Source: Salminus brasiliensis (lineage: Eukaryota > Chordata > Actinopteri > Characiformes > Bryconidae). From it: a stretch of 64,000 nt of DNA. Shown here one piece after another: positions 1 through 11,959 of the stretch; within the stretch, counting starts at the first letter, position 1; the number at the start of each line of letters is the position of its first letter. The notes under the pieces are model-generated. The model searched no databases. It saw only the letters and a list, made by a program, of their open reading frames with translations, and had not been told where the DNA came from. Both the position numbers and the translations under genes were made by a program. Location: the NCBI RefSeq assembly GCF_030463535.1, contig NC_132879.1, forward strand, positions 36,566,425 through 36,630,424, given 5' to 3'.

Positions 1-1600
1 AAAGTCTAATCTACACTCAGTCTAAAGGCATGTCTTAACATGCACCTTTTTATCATAAGGACTGGGAGACAATATAAATGTCTGCACACCCCTGCTTAAA
101 CTAATAATCTACCTTGTGAGGTTTACCAGCCAGTGAGGTTTAGAAAATATCAGTAACTGATCATAATTCCATTCATGCGGGCAGATATTAGTGAACTGAC
201 CGTTTAAAAAATCTTCCACGGCTTGCTGATCTTAGTCATGGAATGATCAATGCTCAAGTATGGAAGCTTGCTTGCTTGCTTGCTTGACTGATAGACGGAG
301 AATAAGATGCGAATGAGATAAACACCGATTTTTTGATGTCAGTCGTGCCTATGTGTGAGCATGAAAGTAAATGAAGCTGAATTCTTCTCACGGTTTGTTT
401 ATAGATGTCTAATATAGCCAGCAGCCTCTGACAGAAGAGATTAACCATATCACGCTAGAGAGGCCCTTCATTAATCTCACAGAGCGGTTGGGCTGTCATT
501 GCTGTATTGACAGCAAATGACAGTGAATGTGTATGATTGCTCAAAGCTGTTACACACACTTATACACGGCCACTTGTCATTTAACTTTTTAATACACATA
601 CAGTCAAACGTCAGGATACACACTTTTGCACACACACACTTCATAAGGGCTATTGGCTCTGTTACATATTTGTGGTAGTGCTAACACAAGCCGCATATGC
701 AAAAGCATCCTCGGCTGTCTATCTATCAACCTGTGTGCAGAAGGATGCTACTCAGCTGCAGGGTTTGGCACACCTGACTTCATTAATTAGCACTTTACAG
801 AGAGGCGCTATTGGGCCAGAAATACACAAACACTGACAATCTGAAGAGATTTATAACTGTTAACTCTCTCTGGGCATTTTAAAACTGAGATTTAACTTCT
901 CCATCTTCCTGATTTTGTGCAAATCTGTTCTTGGCATCTCCACGATTCTAATTCTTAACCATCGCCTGAACAGCATTTTTCAGGGTTTGATGTTTCTAAA
1001 TGAGAAACCAAACACTCATTCTCAAAACCACCTGGAAAAACAATTATAATTATTTTTTATTATTCAAAATATATCCAGAAGGCAGCAAAAATGTAGTGAT
1101 AGTGAATACTGCATGTGATAACGTTTTCTGGCTCACAGGCCTAGCACAATGTGTAAGGCATGTAGCCTACCAATTGAGTCTTAAATAACTTACACTGTGA
1201 TTGTTAGGAATGCAATGATCACGGCATTGGATTTTTTGGGCAATTTCTAAACACACTAACTAAAGCCAAATGCACAACATAAATGACATTATTTGCTTTT
1301 TAATTGATCAAACTTCCAATCTTAAAACAAAATAGTTGCCTATTGAAATAACATGAGGTCAAACAGAGCCACCTCAAAAATACAAGACAACTGCAACACA
1401 CCTGCTGAATTCCAGTAATAACATCAGCCAGGTGCTTGTTTGGAGTAAACTGGGATTTCACTCCCTCTAACTGTTTGGTGAAACAGCTGATGTGAAGTGT
1501 TACAGTTAGGGTTAGGCTTAGTTTTAGGACCAGAGAAAAAGATTAGCTTTAGGTTTAGGTCCAATTTAAGGGAAAACTAAAGTGACAAGAAGTTTAGTTA
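1..1600. other. intergenic, no gene seen
   Basis: AT-rich sequence with no convincing exon on either strand. A short CTTG/GCTT tetranucleotide run lies at about 268-286. A patch at about 1503-1560 has degenerate TTAGGG-like words (GTTAGGGTTAGG). The open frames here lack splice signals and recognisable motifs, and I take them as chance. Confidence 0.6.
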
Positions 1601-2250
1601 CATGTATGTTTCCACTAGTTAAGTGAACGGTAAATGACCGCCAAGGAGGTGGCAGAAGTAGATGTATTTCTGCCATGCCAAGGCACCAAGACTCGTACAT
1701 CCTCAGGGACCGGAGATCCCTTCTCACAACTCCCAGGGACCAGGAACCCTGGCAGTCATCAGTATTCACCACAGTTAGATATGTAACCTGCATTATGTTT
1801 CATGCCACCTGACTGGCTGCCAGGACAGTGCTAGAAGTGGATGACAAGTACCAACAGCATCACGAGCATAACTTAGGAGCAGCCCATGAACCGAAACAGG
1901 ACAGCTATAGTCAGTCCCTTGGTGACAGCAACATTCACATTGTAGAAACCATGTAGCCACAGGGTATATCAACTTCAGGGAATCCTCCAGAGTGCAGCCC
2001 AGTAAGCCCTCAGAGTTAGCTCCAGCCAAAGCAACAGCTGCTGTTTCAATAAGCCCAACTTGGCAGCAGAAAAACAAACAAACATACTTTGACGAACAGT
2101 ATCTATGGATGAACAGTAGCATGGATGTCCACATAAGCTTGGACATCCATGGTGTGGTCCACAAAGGCAGGATCCACAACTTAGACATGACAAGACAATC
2201 ATATTTGCCATTTGTGTCAGACACAGATGGAATTTAGCTTCCACCTTTAA

Positions 2251-2342
2251 CCCGTCTGTGCAGTGAACAAACACACATACACACTAGTGAGCAAACACAC
2301 ACAGTAACAGTGAGGGCCCAACAGTGGTAGCTTGCCAAGCCC
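2251..2342 (-). repeat. SINE fragment, same family as 12368-12680
   Basis: An internal piece of the tRNA-derived SINE seen complete in drd4 intron 1. The shared order is CAGTGAAC, a CA-rich tract, CAGTGAG, then GGGCCCAACAGTGG and AGCTTGCCRAGCC. The tRNA-like head is missing. Orientation is the same as the intron 1 copy, so the SINE reads on the minus strand. Confidence 0.7.
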
Positions 2343-2419
2343 CCACAAACACTTTAAGCCTCAAGGGGTATCTCCCCTCGCCATGCCTACCCATTCAACT
2401 GAGAGATTAGATCTGCCTG

Positions 2420-2767
2420 TATCAGTGCAGTTGGAAGTACTGGACAGGTGAGTAGTTCTCAGAGACTAGAGCTCAGCGTAGGCCCTTGTTCAAAGATCCT
2501 GACTGAGCCTCAGTAGCTCCAGGGACCTCATCCCACCAAAGTGGTTCATGTGGCAGACAGCCAATACAATATTGTCCAAGCACACTAAAACCTTTTTTAT
2601 CAAGTCAAAAGGAAGCAGAGAACTCAAGACAAGAAATCCTAATGCAGGGGAATTAGAACAGCGTGTTGGAGCATAAGCTCTCGGTTCCTAGAGTATCTAA
2701 GCCTAGTCTAGCCAGTGTTAACTTCAGTGTTTTAATCACTTATTTATTCACACATATTTGGCATGCA
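2420..2767. repeat. direct repeat, copy 1 (complete)
   Basis: This 348-bp segment recurs at 5131-5388 in the same orientation with few substitutions. The second copy lacks about 87 bp that lie here at about 2590-2676. The segment runs from TATCAGTGCAGTTGG to GGCATGCA. No coding potential is evident. Confidence 0.85.
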
Positions 2768-3719
2768 GCAGAAGGGCCCAGGGCAATTTCTGCTTGGAAA
2801 AGGCTTAAGCACCAGTCTGTGGTCAAGAACTGACAAGGGAAAATCTATGTTTGACATGTATAACCTGTCTTTCTCCATGGCTGTTCTAAGCTCTTTAGCT
2901 GGTTTAGTTTTGGAACAACCATCTCTATGGGTAGAAAGAGTGCTCAGCTTAGCGTGATCTTACTTTGCAGGGACACAAAGGTCTAGCACAGGTCAATAAG
3001 CACCTTGCACAAGTGAACCAAGCCCAAGTATGATGGGCATAGTGCCCAACATCTGGTTCCAGAGGGTCAGGGTAGTGCATACAGCTTACCTGAAAAAGCA
3101 TTGCCGTGTGTGGTTTAGCAACAGGCCATGGCCACCTAAGCAGTGTCAGCATTGCAGGAGCAAAGCTAACATAACATGCTGGGAGCGAGAGTTGATCAGC
3201 ACGTAAGGGATATCCTGATGACCAAGTAGCAGCAGCAGCAGTGAAACACCTGAAAGGAAACGCTCAATGGTTCTCAAAAGCATATGTGATTAGCTACAGT
3301 GAACTCAGTGTCCCAGAGCCCAGTGAAGGTCTGTGCTAGTAGTAGCTTGGCTAACTAGCAGTGAAAAAGGGTTATGTACCACTTTGAAGAATGCAGTAAT
3401 CCAGCACAGCTTGTGAGAGCCAGTAGCGGAGGCCCTGTGTACATTCTGTATGGCCAAGCCAGCCACTGCCAATGGTCCATGATAGGAAAAGAAGAGAATC
3501 CCAATCCAAAAAAACAAACAGCTTTGGAGGTCGGAGAATCTGCAGCTCAGAAGAAGCTGCACTCAGTTGGATCCAGGCAAGAAGAGAAGTATGTGCCAAG
3601 CTGTATACACACATATACCCACGCTTGGTTCCATGAGCTACCGTATTGGCATACACTCTTAGTTCGCTGTGGTATGGCAGAGATACATCCACTTCTAACA
3701 TCGCTCTGGAGATCAGGAG

Positions 3720-3747
3720 GTATATATATATATATATATATATATAA
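3720..3747. repeat. (TA)n microsatellite
   Basis: A pure TA dinucleotide run of about 13 units directly follows the right inverted repeat of the 1645-3710 block. Confidence 0.95.
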
Positions 3748-3749
3748 AT

Positions 3750-5095
3750 GGTAAACTCTATGTGTGAAAACAACAAGTGTCCTCTGCACATTTGCAGGTT
3801 CTTTCTTCTCCATCCCCTTTTGAGCATCTATAAAAGAGGAATGCTTAGAAAGGCCAGCAGAAGTTTGCTGCTTTATGACACAAATACCCTTTCAGTTCCT
3901 TCACACACACACAAGTGCGTCAGGATCCATTGCGCACACACAGCCTCCACATGTATGTACACCCCCCATCCATCGAGAAATCCATAACACTGATGGTTTC
4001 CTCGCCTCCCTCCACAGGCTGCGTTGTCTCTAATGCCTCCCCCCATCTCTCTCCCTGTCGGGGCCCTGATGGCTCAGCTCAATAGCCAGGTTGTTATAAA
4101 TCTTCAAAAAGACATTCAGACTTACAAAGGAAATGTCACAGGCCACCGCCTGGTCGAACATCTCCAGCGCTTTCTCATAAATCAAAGGGCTAATGGTGAA
4201 AAATACTTTCTGTCTCCACTTTTTTCACCGTCTTGAGACAGGGAAAACTGTTACACTGGCTGATTTCCTCCAACATTTCCTTTATCTGGTATGCACTTTC
4301 CTGAAGATTTGACAGTAATGCAACTCATTAGAGCAAAACAAGGCCCTTCAATGACTTTAGTCACTTTCCCTTTCACACTCTGGAACTGGGCAATGTCTTT
4401 TTGTTGAATTAGCAGTGCCGTGTCAGAAGCAGGCCCAGCTCAGACCTGCTGCGCTTTGATTGGAAGAGTGGTAATAAGAGACAGAAGGAGGGCTATAATT
4501 ATAAATAACAGTAACAAGGGACAGAAGGAGGGCTGTAATTACCTTGATCACACTTCATTGTTCCTGCTCTAGAGGAATGCAGCGGCTCTGGCTCTTTTTT
4601 GCAGCCTGGCTGCCATTAGACAGCCTGTGCAGCAGGAAATCTGTATGTGCTGGGAGGGGGGAACAGTTGTTCAATAGCACTAAATCGATTCATAATTGAA
4701 GAAAGAGAAAAAGGCATTCAGTGACTAAGAACCACAACTGTGAACAATCCTTAAATGAGCCTGAAATGTAACAGAAAACATGTACATGTCTTAATTTGCA
4801 TCCTTCTACTATTGGCTGACCAAGACTAATAAACACTGTATTCAATAAATGCTAACTTTTGATAGCACCCAAGAAATAAGTCTAATAGTATGGTAGCGCT
4901 AAGCTAATGATGATGCAAATGAACATTTTTGTACAGACATGAATGGACATTTGTAGCATATGGCATTATTACTGCTAATGTCTGTTATTTGAACAGACAT
5001 TAACATGCCTATTTTCGTTGTTTGTGACTTTTTCAGCAAAGAGACCTGGCTTTCAAATAAGAGAGCTGCCACAGCTTTACTCCATTTTTAACAAC
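3750..5095. other. intergenic with no gene beyond the 4.1-kb candidate
   Basis: It holds a CA-rich stretch near 3900-3960 and a short tandem duplication of an ACAGAAGGAGGGCT motif at about 4480-4545. Otherwise I see unique-looking AT-rich DNA with no repeat family or exon that I can support. Confidence 0.5.
4126..4225 (-). other. candidate coding exon fragment, minus strand
   Basis: On the minus strand a frame opens after a stop at about 4226 and reads WRQKVFFTISPLIYEKALEM, then FDQAVACDISF. Codon choice is vertebrate-like (GAG AAA GCG CTG GAG ATG TTC GAC CAG GCG GTG). The stretch meets a perfect GTAAGT donor at 4125-4120. Read through the donor, the frame stays open to a TAG at 4032-4030. 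The YEKALEMFDQAVACD stretch resembles a TPR-type helix pair, but I cannot name a family. The upstream acceptor is unclear, and the adjacent upstream sequence is open in another frame, so it may be a broken exon or chance. The plus-strand frame at 4024-4236 looks less like coding sequence. Confidence 0.3.
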
Positions 5096-5427
5096 TGACT
5101 GAAACTTGGTAAGGCTACGGTTAGGCCACGTATCAGTGCAGTTGGAAGTACTGGACAGGTGAGTAGTTCTCAGAGACTGGAGCTCGGGGTAGGCCCTTGT
5201 CCAAAGATCCTGACTGAGCCTCAGTAACTCCAGGGACCTCATCCCACCAAAGTGGTTCATGTGGCAGACAGCCAATACATTGTCCAAGCACACTAAAGCT
5301 CTCTGTTCCTAGAGTATCTAAGCCTAGTCTTGCCAGTGTTAACTACAGTGTTTTAATCACTTATTTATTCACGCATATTTGGCATGCATATTTGACTGAA
5401 ACTTGGTAAGGCTACGGTTAGGTTACG
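5096..5427. repeat. duplicated segment flanked by 35-bp direct repeats
   Basis: The insert 5131-5392 is a shortened copy of 2420-2767. It is flanked by 35-bp direct repeats at 5096-5130 and 5393-5427 that differ at only two positions (CC versus TT). Each begins TGACTGAAACTTGGTAAGGC. This is the layout of a target-site duplication around an insertion, but far longer than any transposase makes. The insert has lost about 87 bp relative to its source. Confidence 0.8.
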
Positions 5428-5429
5428 GT

Positions 5430-7290
5430 TAACACGACCTGTAGTTTATAATCAGTGATGCTTCTCCAGAGAGGAGGGCTGCTTGATCCTGGTCTTGGGA
5501 TCTCCCATCCTGCAGTGTTTAGCTCCAACCATAATCCAACCCTAAACACACCTTATCCAAGTAATCAAGACCTTCAGGAACATCTGAATATTACAGCTGG
5601 GTGTGTTCGATCTGAACTCTGCGGGGAAGTAGACCCTCAAGACCATTATTGGGTCCCCCTGGCCTAGAGTACTGTAAATCAAAATATGAATGGCTCAAAA
5701 TATGATTGGCTCATTCCACTGTCTGTTCTTATTTCTGTTAGTAGATAACCAAGACTTAAAAGAGATGGTTTGGCCATATCGCGTTAGATAACATGGGGTA
5801 TCTAGCAATATACAGACCCAATATGTAATGGATGAACTGGGTGTTTCAAGACCTCAAGCTTTTTGATTCCAACCAACACTTAATAATAATGGTATTACAG
5901 CAGTATTTACAGAATCTAAAACTACTTTCAAGTAAAAATGTTGCTACTTGAAGGACACAATGACTGTGAAAGTAAAAGTATCTGCCAAAAGCCAACCTAG
6001 TTAAGAGTAAAAATACATAAATACATGTGACAAAGTACATGACACTAGCTTTGTCCTTCACTCCATACATCCATACACACGTCTTTCTGAAGAGTACCTG
6101 TGTAGAAGAGATTAGCACGCATCCAGCCCCACTTGCAGTAAACGAAGGCTTTGCATCAATGTGCGAGGCTAATAAAGCGGCTCTAATCAGAGAACAGACG
6201 TTCGAGTGAACACAATGAAAAGGCCTTCATGCATGAAGGTTGGGGGGAGGGAGGTGGGTGACTTGTAACATTTGCAGTTGGCTTATGTGTCCACTGTGGC
6301 ATTTCAGTGTTTATTAACGTGATCGTTTTCACATCTCTCTCAAGAGCAGGCCGTAATGGATGTCCTTGTTTACCTCTGAGAACACTAACTGTGTGCTACT
6401 GAGGACTTATTAGCAGTTTCAAACATCCTGATCCTGATAAAAATCTCACCCTATGTGCATTTTGTTTTCCGCCGTTCTTGTACATTGTCTTCTTCCCATC
6501 GCTCCCGTTACACTGCGATCTCGCTTGGGGTGACATTTACAGCAGAACGTTGGGTACAAGAGCCGTACAGATGGATTACTGACTGATGAGTGCCAGGGAC
6601 GCACATCAGGGGGAGTGGGTGTGCGTGTGTGCATGTGTGTGTTTGTGTTCAGACAGCAGGGGATTAAGCAGATGCTCCGCAGACAAGCTTTTACATTTAA
6701 TTTCAAATCTACACAGTTAAACAGGCAGGAAGAGCAGTGAAGAGGATCACTGACAGCACTCGTGAAGTTGCGAGTGTCAAAACTGGTGAAAATACTGTAG
6801 TTAAAGGCAACAATAAGGGAGACCTATTAAACATGCAGAGCATATGATGAACTGCTCATACAGCTACAAATCAGCAGACAGTGAGGTATGAAATTTTCAT
6901 TTTTGCAAGTAAAACAATCTCAGGCTAAGGCAATGATACAAGATGGCATTTAATGATATTAGAAAGGCTTTGTAGTACTGAAATTAAAATTAGTTGTGGG
7001 CTCATCATGGCTTAATTCAAGTAGGAACTGCAACATTTTGAGTCTCACAGTCCATTTCAATAAGCCCTCATCTACTTGACCTCATCAGTTCTCCTCAGGG
7101 GAATACACAACATCATTTTAAGGGCCTTTCCATTACTACCTTATTAGCCCAATTGCAGTTTAATAGATAGCCCTCAGAGAGACAAACCAAGACAAAAAAG
7201 GCAAGCTGCTTGTAAGTTACTGCAGCAAATTACTTTAACACATTTATTGCCGGTTCACTGTCTGTGGCTACTTTGTTAAGTGGCTACTTT
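5430..7290. other. intergenic, no gene seen
   Basis: AT-rich sequence. Short open frames on both strands have no splice context or motif. A TG-rich tract at about 6618-6645 is the only simple repeat of note. Confidence 0.5.
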
Positions 7291-7292
7291 GC

Positions 7293-7945
7293 AAACCCTA
7301 ATCCTAACCCTCATCCTAGCCCTAATTCTAACCCTAACCTCAACTCAAACCATAATCCTAACCCTCATCCTGGCCCTAATTCTAACCCTAACCTCAACTC
7401 AAACCCTAATCCTTAAACTCAACCCAAACCCTAATCCTAACCTTCATCCTGGCCCTAATCCTAACCCTAACCTCAACCCAAACCCTAATCCTAACCCTCA
7501 TCCTGGCCCTAATCCTAACCCTAACCTCAACTCAAACCCTAATCCTAACCCTCGTCCTGGCCCTAACCCTAACCTCAAATCAAACCCTAATCCTAATCCT
7601 TAACCTAAGACATAACCCTAACCTTAACCTCAACCCAAACCCTAATCCTTACCCTCATTCTGGCCCTAATCCTAACCCTAACACCAAACCAAAACCTAAT
7701 CCTAACCCTCATCCTGGCCCTAATCCTAACCCTAACCTCAACTCAAACCCTAATCCTAACCCTCATCCTGGCCCTAATTCTAACCCTAACCTCAACCCAA
7801 ACCCTAATCCTAACCCTCATCCTGGCCCCAATTCTAACCCTGACCCTCAAATCAAAAAACCCTAATCCTAACCATTATCCTGGCCCTAATGCTAACCCTA
7901 ACCTTAAACCAAACCCTAATCCTAACCCTCATCCTGACACCTTAA
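7293..7945. repeat. degenerate telomere-like array, 54-bp higher-order period
   Basis: About 650 bp of CCCTAA-like hexamers. The hexamers are organised into a longer unit of nine (54 bp) marked by a CTCATCCTGGCCC block. That block starts at 7310, 7364, 7443, 7497, 7551, 7654, 7708, 7762, 7816, 7874 and 7928, so most spacings are exactly 54. The period is a multiple of three, so a 107-residue Pro/Asn/Leu-rich frame stays open over part of it (7280-7603). I regard that as a by-product, not a gene. Confidence 0.95.
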
Positions 7946-9680
7946 TCTCAGCCTAATTCAGTTCCAGACCGGTGTTAGCAGCAGGTCTATAATGGCTTGC
8001 TGAGGATGCCTGAATTAGTTCTAGATCAGTGATTGCTCAGATGAACATCTGCAGATCTGAATGTGGACTCTACAAATAAAGTGAAAAGCAACTGAATTCA
8101 GCAGCCAATAAGAAAAATGTGTTCATGCAGTTAATTAAAAGGGTTTGATCATTGTTTATTGAATCTTAAAAGGAACACTTCAAATAAAGTGTCATCCTAA
8201 TTTATATCTTATTCATTCTGCTTTATTTCTAGGTTTTGGGAATGGCTGTTTTGCAGTGTGTTGAGCAGAACTGTGGGACTTACTCTTAAGAGAAAAAGAG
8301 AGAAAGAAAGAATGAATTAATGAGTAAATGAGAGAACTTCGAACGTAGATACTTTAGGCTAAGTCTGAAACTGTGCTTTATACACGTTGTGCAATACTTT
8401 CAAAGCATTGCACTATGTAATATGGCCTAGTTGGACATAGCCAGAGGGTAAGAAAGAGAAAAAGAGAGAGAGGGACATTTAAACAGACAGAGAAAGGCTG
8501 TGTAAAGCGCTGCAGAGAGAGATAGAGAGGGAGATAGAGAGACATAGGATGAGTCTATTCTTTGTCAATGTTGACAGAAACAAGGGACAAAAAACTTCTC
8601 TCAATTAGGTTTTTTTGATTTGAAGAAGCAGGCAGAGGCGCTTCATGTGAAGTGGAGGGAAATGGTGCGTCTGGGTTTTTGTTTATGTGCATGACGACAA
8701 GTGCCTCTCTCTTTATTCTGCTACGCACATCGCTGGGTGTCATGGCAACCCTCACCTGTAGTTTAGAGAGGAGAGAATTTCAAACGGTGCTACGGGGCAC
8801 TCTCATAGCCCACCACTATCCTCTGATTCCTCTCTCCGCGCTGGCTTACAGAAAACACACAGTGACTTCACGTGGTTATCATAACACACAATGCTATTTC
8901 TGGAAAAGCTGTCAAAGTGACTTAAACAAACTGATTTAGCCAGCAAAGCAAAATGTGTACTTGGCTGGATGGTACATAAGAACAGAGCACACACATCCGT
9001 TAACACCACTACATGTCACAGTCCGCTCTGTTTGTACAGAGGCACATTACTGATGCATTGGTCACTGCGCACACTGCACTCTTTTCCTACATGGTAGAAT
9101 AATGCAAGGCAATGTCGATAATGCAAGGCCAACAGGTGACATCCCTAATGAGCACATTTACTCTATGTAGGACAACTTCATAAGAGAAAGCAAAAATATT
9201 CGTAACGTAGACAATGTACTTATGATATGTTAATACAGTACATTTTATTATATAAAAATTCTTGCAACAAGTCATTTTGGACAGTTTCTACTGATCCATT
9301 GAGAAAGAGAGAGGTAGCGATTACTTACACAATGTAAAGGACATTTATGAGTTATGAGCTATAAGCTTTGCTTATGACAGCACTAATACCAAGCATACTT
9401 TTCCTTGGTTCCTTCTTGGTTGTGAGTGAATCAGGACTGTACCTGACTAATCACACCTTCCGACCCGCCAATGACACTTAGAGCATCTCCTCGACACTGT
9501 CATGTTGAACTAGAGGCCTGGAGTGAACTTCAATCAGATCCTTCCAAAAACAGCAACATGAGCACACATTTGCTTCACAGTTCTTTTCAAGCCCTGTTTT
9601 CACACGCAGCATCCGCAATGCAGATTCTGCCCGTACGCAGCGGAGGCAGCCGTTTCAATTATCACCCCTCTTCTCCTCTC
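7946..9680. other. intergenic with GA-rich tracts, no gene seen
   Basis: GA-rich simple sequence lies at about 8288-8325 and 8450-8545. Several frames of 60-95 codons overlap on both strands at 8555-9010 with no splice sites or recognisable motif. Confidence 0.5.
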
Positions 9681-9681
9681 G

Positions 9682-9843
9682 CAGGTGCGTGTGCCTCCAA
9701 AAGTGAGGTGTGAGCATGGCATCCGCGTGCACTGACGACACATCCAAGATGTTTGGTGAGCGGAACCGGAACTCGAAGGCCTCGTGCACTGACATCTTTA
9801 ACTACGCCGCACCCAGCGCAGCACTCTATGGGACTTTCTCAAG
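9682..9843 (+). other. unassigned exon-like segment with open frame
   Basis: A strong acceptor (pyrimidine tract ending CTCTCGCAG) precedes 9682 and a donor (CTCAAG then GTAGTA) follows 9843. An ATG at 9716 in strong context (AGCATGG), with an in-frame TGA 12 bases upstream, opens a frame of 42 codons plus 2 bases to the donor. It starts MASACTDDTSKMFGERNRNS and ends IFNYAAPSAALYGTFS. Codon use (AAC, AAG, GAC, ATC, TAC) is typical of vertebrate coding DNA and unlike the flanks. I do not recognise the protein. It lies 2.1 kb upstream of drd4 on the same strand. Spliced to the drd4 acceptor at 11921, the frame would end after Arg-Cys, so it would act as an upstream ORF. It may instead belong to another gene. 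A further GTGAGC donor exists inside it after 9752. Confidence 0.4.
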
Positions 9844-11921
9844 GTAGTAGACACTACTTGCATGTGTGAGAGCGTTTGATCATGACACAAAGAGATAGAA
9901 AAGAGTGCTAAAGATGATAAGATATATGACATCAGCAGCACACAATGTGAATTCACTTTGAGCTGAGCTCATTTGTTCACATGTATGATCACTCCTGCAA
10001 TGCATTTACCCAGTATATACTATATGGGTAACACCAACCTATGCTTTATACCATGTATTAAGAAGACTAGCACGCTTGCCACATTATTAAAAACAACTAT
10101 ACAGTTGAGTTTTTATATTCTCTGCTTGAGCCTGACCCAATGCCCAAACCGAAATCAGGTGTGATTTCCCACCACTTACCTTTTCCACATTTTTTAATGC
10201 TCTTTTTTATTTTACATAAAGCTAAGGCGTGATAATCACAATATATCAAAGTAACAAATCACAAGTTAGAATGTTGTAATCGCCCAACGATGACTGGACA
10301 TTGCGCACACCTGAGCTCCTCCACCTGTCTGCATTACACTTGAACTGCAGCGCTGTGTGTAGCCAGCGGAATGGGCCCGCCGTAAACCTGTGTTGGAAAC
10401 ATTTAGCCTGCTAAATATAGCCTCATTCATAATGTATTTTTTATCTTATGTTGTAACCTAAATACAGAATGAATGCGTGCTATAACATTATTTATTTGCA
10501 GCAACTGGAGCATTTGCACCAGCACAGCCCAGGCTACAATTTGTTTGATGAGCTATTATAAGCCTTTATTATTTAAAGAATATCCAATGTTATCTTGGTT
10601 AATTTTGCAAGTAAATTATGATATTGTTGTTGGCCTATTGCAGTTTAATGATTGTGCAGTGCATAGCCTTATTGCTGCTTTTTTGTGGTTTTGCACTTAG
10701 GCTATACGCTTATTATAAAAATGTTAGTTTGTTCAGAAAGTATTTTATATTCTTAACCCTTGTTAAAATCAATGTCCATCATTCTTGTAGCCTATTTTGC
10801 CAATGTTAAGGCCTGTGGATCATTGTTTCGCATTGTTGGTGTTTTATTCATTTGGAGTTCCAATCTTAATAAACAGTTTTAATAACAGGCCTATGCTTCT
10901 TCCGTATTGAACTGTTCGTTAACGTCATTCTGAACTCATTTCGGTAATTCAAACAACTCAGAATTGTAGTTAAAAAGGTCAGTTTTAATGCTCTACTTAC
11001 TAAAAAATAACGTGTTTAAATTGACCAATTGACCAATTGAAATTTACGAATGACCAAGAAAAATTACCAACGCCCAGCACCTGCCTGGGTATCATAATTG
11101 GACAGGCTACATCACAGAAAACCAAAAGTTCCAGCTGTAGAATCTAGGAAAAGAAGTGCCAATTAAGAAAATGCAATTAAATGTGTGTGGTATCAAATGT
11201 AACAACCCACTGTCAAAGGCAGATTATAAAAAGCGAAAGTAACAATATCCAGATATACAGGTTACAAAATCTGCCTGGTTGTTCTGACCAGCTGAGCCAT
11301 GTTCAAAGCCATTGTAAAAAATACAAAATTCTGTATTAACACTGGAATGGCCAAAGCAGTCATTTTGATATGCCTGTTTATAGAATTACACAGAATAAAT
11401 GTTGTTAAATACACAGCCAAAAATTGTAACATTGTACAATTGTAACATGTAACAGACCTTAGTCCTTATGGGCTGCATTACTGCAGGCTTCATCATGTCA
11501 GTGTGATTGTCGGGCTGAGAATGCGGTCAACAGCGGTCAGTGGCCTAAATATTATCTGGTCAACAGCTGTCCTGGGGTCAGAAACTGACCAGTGAGTATT
11601 GCAATAAAGGATGACTAACTAACCGTGCATGACATCATTCAAATGGGCTACACTTGTAAAGTAACTTAGGTAGGTGGACCTCAGAAAGTGACCTGTGAGT
11701 GAATTTAGTTAATATAGATATGTTAGATAATATTAGATAAATTGAGAGTATATACACTATAGTAAGCACATTAAAAGCCCCAACTCACAGCAGTGCACAT
11801 ACATCTATCCTTGGGACAGTTTCACAGACAAGCAAACACACGCACACACACACCATGCAGACTCACTGATGTTCCATACACACCCTGCACAGCTCCATAA
11901 CCCAATAATCATTCTCCACAG
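9844..11921. other. region upstream of drd4
   Basis: No coding exon is evident. It contains copy 1 of a dispersed repeat at 11067-11206, which recurs in drd4 intron 1, and a short CA-rich tract near 11834-11852. Promoter elements cannot be assigned by eye. Confidence 0.4.
11067..11206. repeat. direct repeat flanking drd4 exon 1, copy 1
   Basis: Shares an extended diverged match with 14541-14675 in the same orientation. Landmark words are CCCAGCACNTGCCTGGGTA, ACACAGAAAACCAAAAG and GGTATCAAATGTAACAA. No coding potential. It may be part of an unclassified interspersed repeat. Confidence 0.75.
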
Positions 11922-11959
11922 ATGTTGACTACAGACAAGCGTCAGAACCCGGGGGCACC

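Larger units (their letters stand above)
1645..3710. mobile_element. possible DNA-transposon block with imperfect inverted ends
   Basis: Positions 1652-1680 and 3672-3700 are inverted copies of each other, matching at about 25 of 28 bases around the core GATGTATYTCTGCCATRCCA, with weaker similarity continuing inward. They bound about 2.05 kb that differs from its flanks and contains a SINE fragment and the source of the duplication found at 5131. No transposase is visible, so it would be a non-autonomous or composite element. A (TA)n microsatellite at 3720-3747 abuts the right end and hides any target duplication. The family is unknown and the boundaries approximate. Confidence 0.35.

Noticed and set aside
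1793..2274. Overlapping minus-strand frames of 143 and 99 codons
   Set aside because: They overlap each other in different frames inside a repeat block, with no splice signals or recognisable motif.
7280..7603. 107-codon frame rich in Asn, Pro and Leu
   Set aside because: It is the translation of the 54-bp telomere-like array. The period is a multiple of three, so frames stay open without selection.
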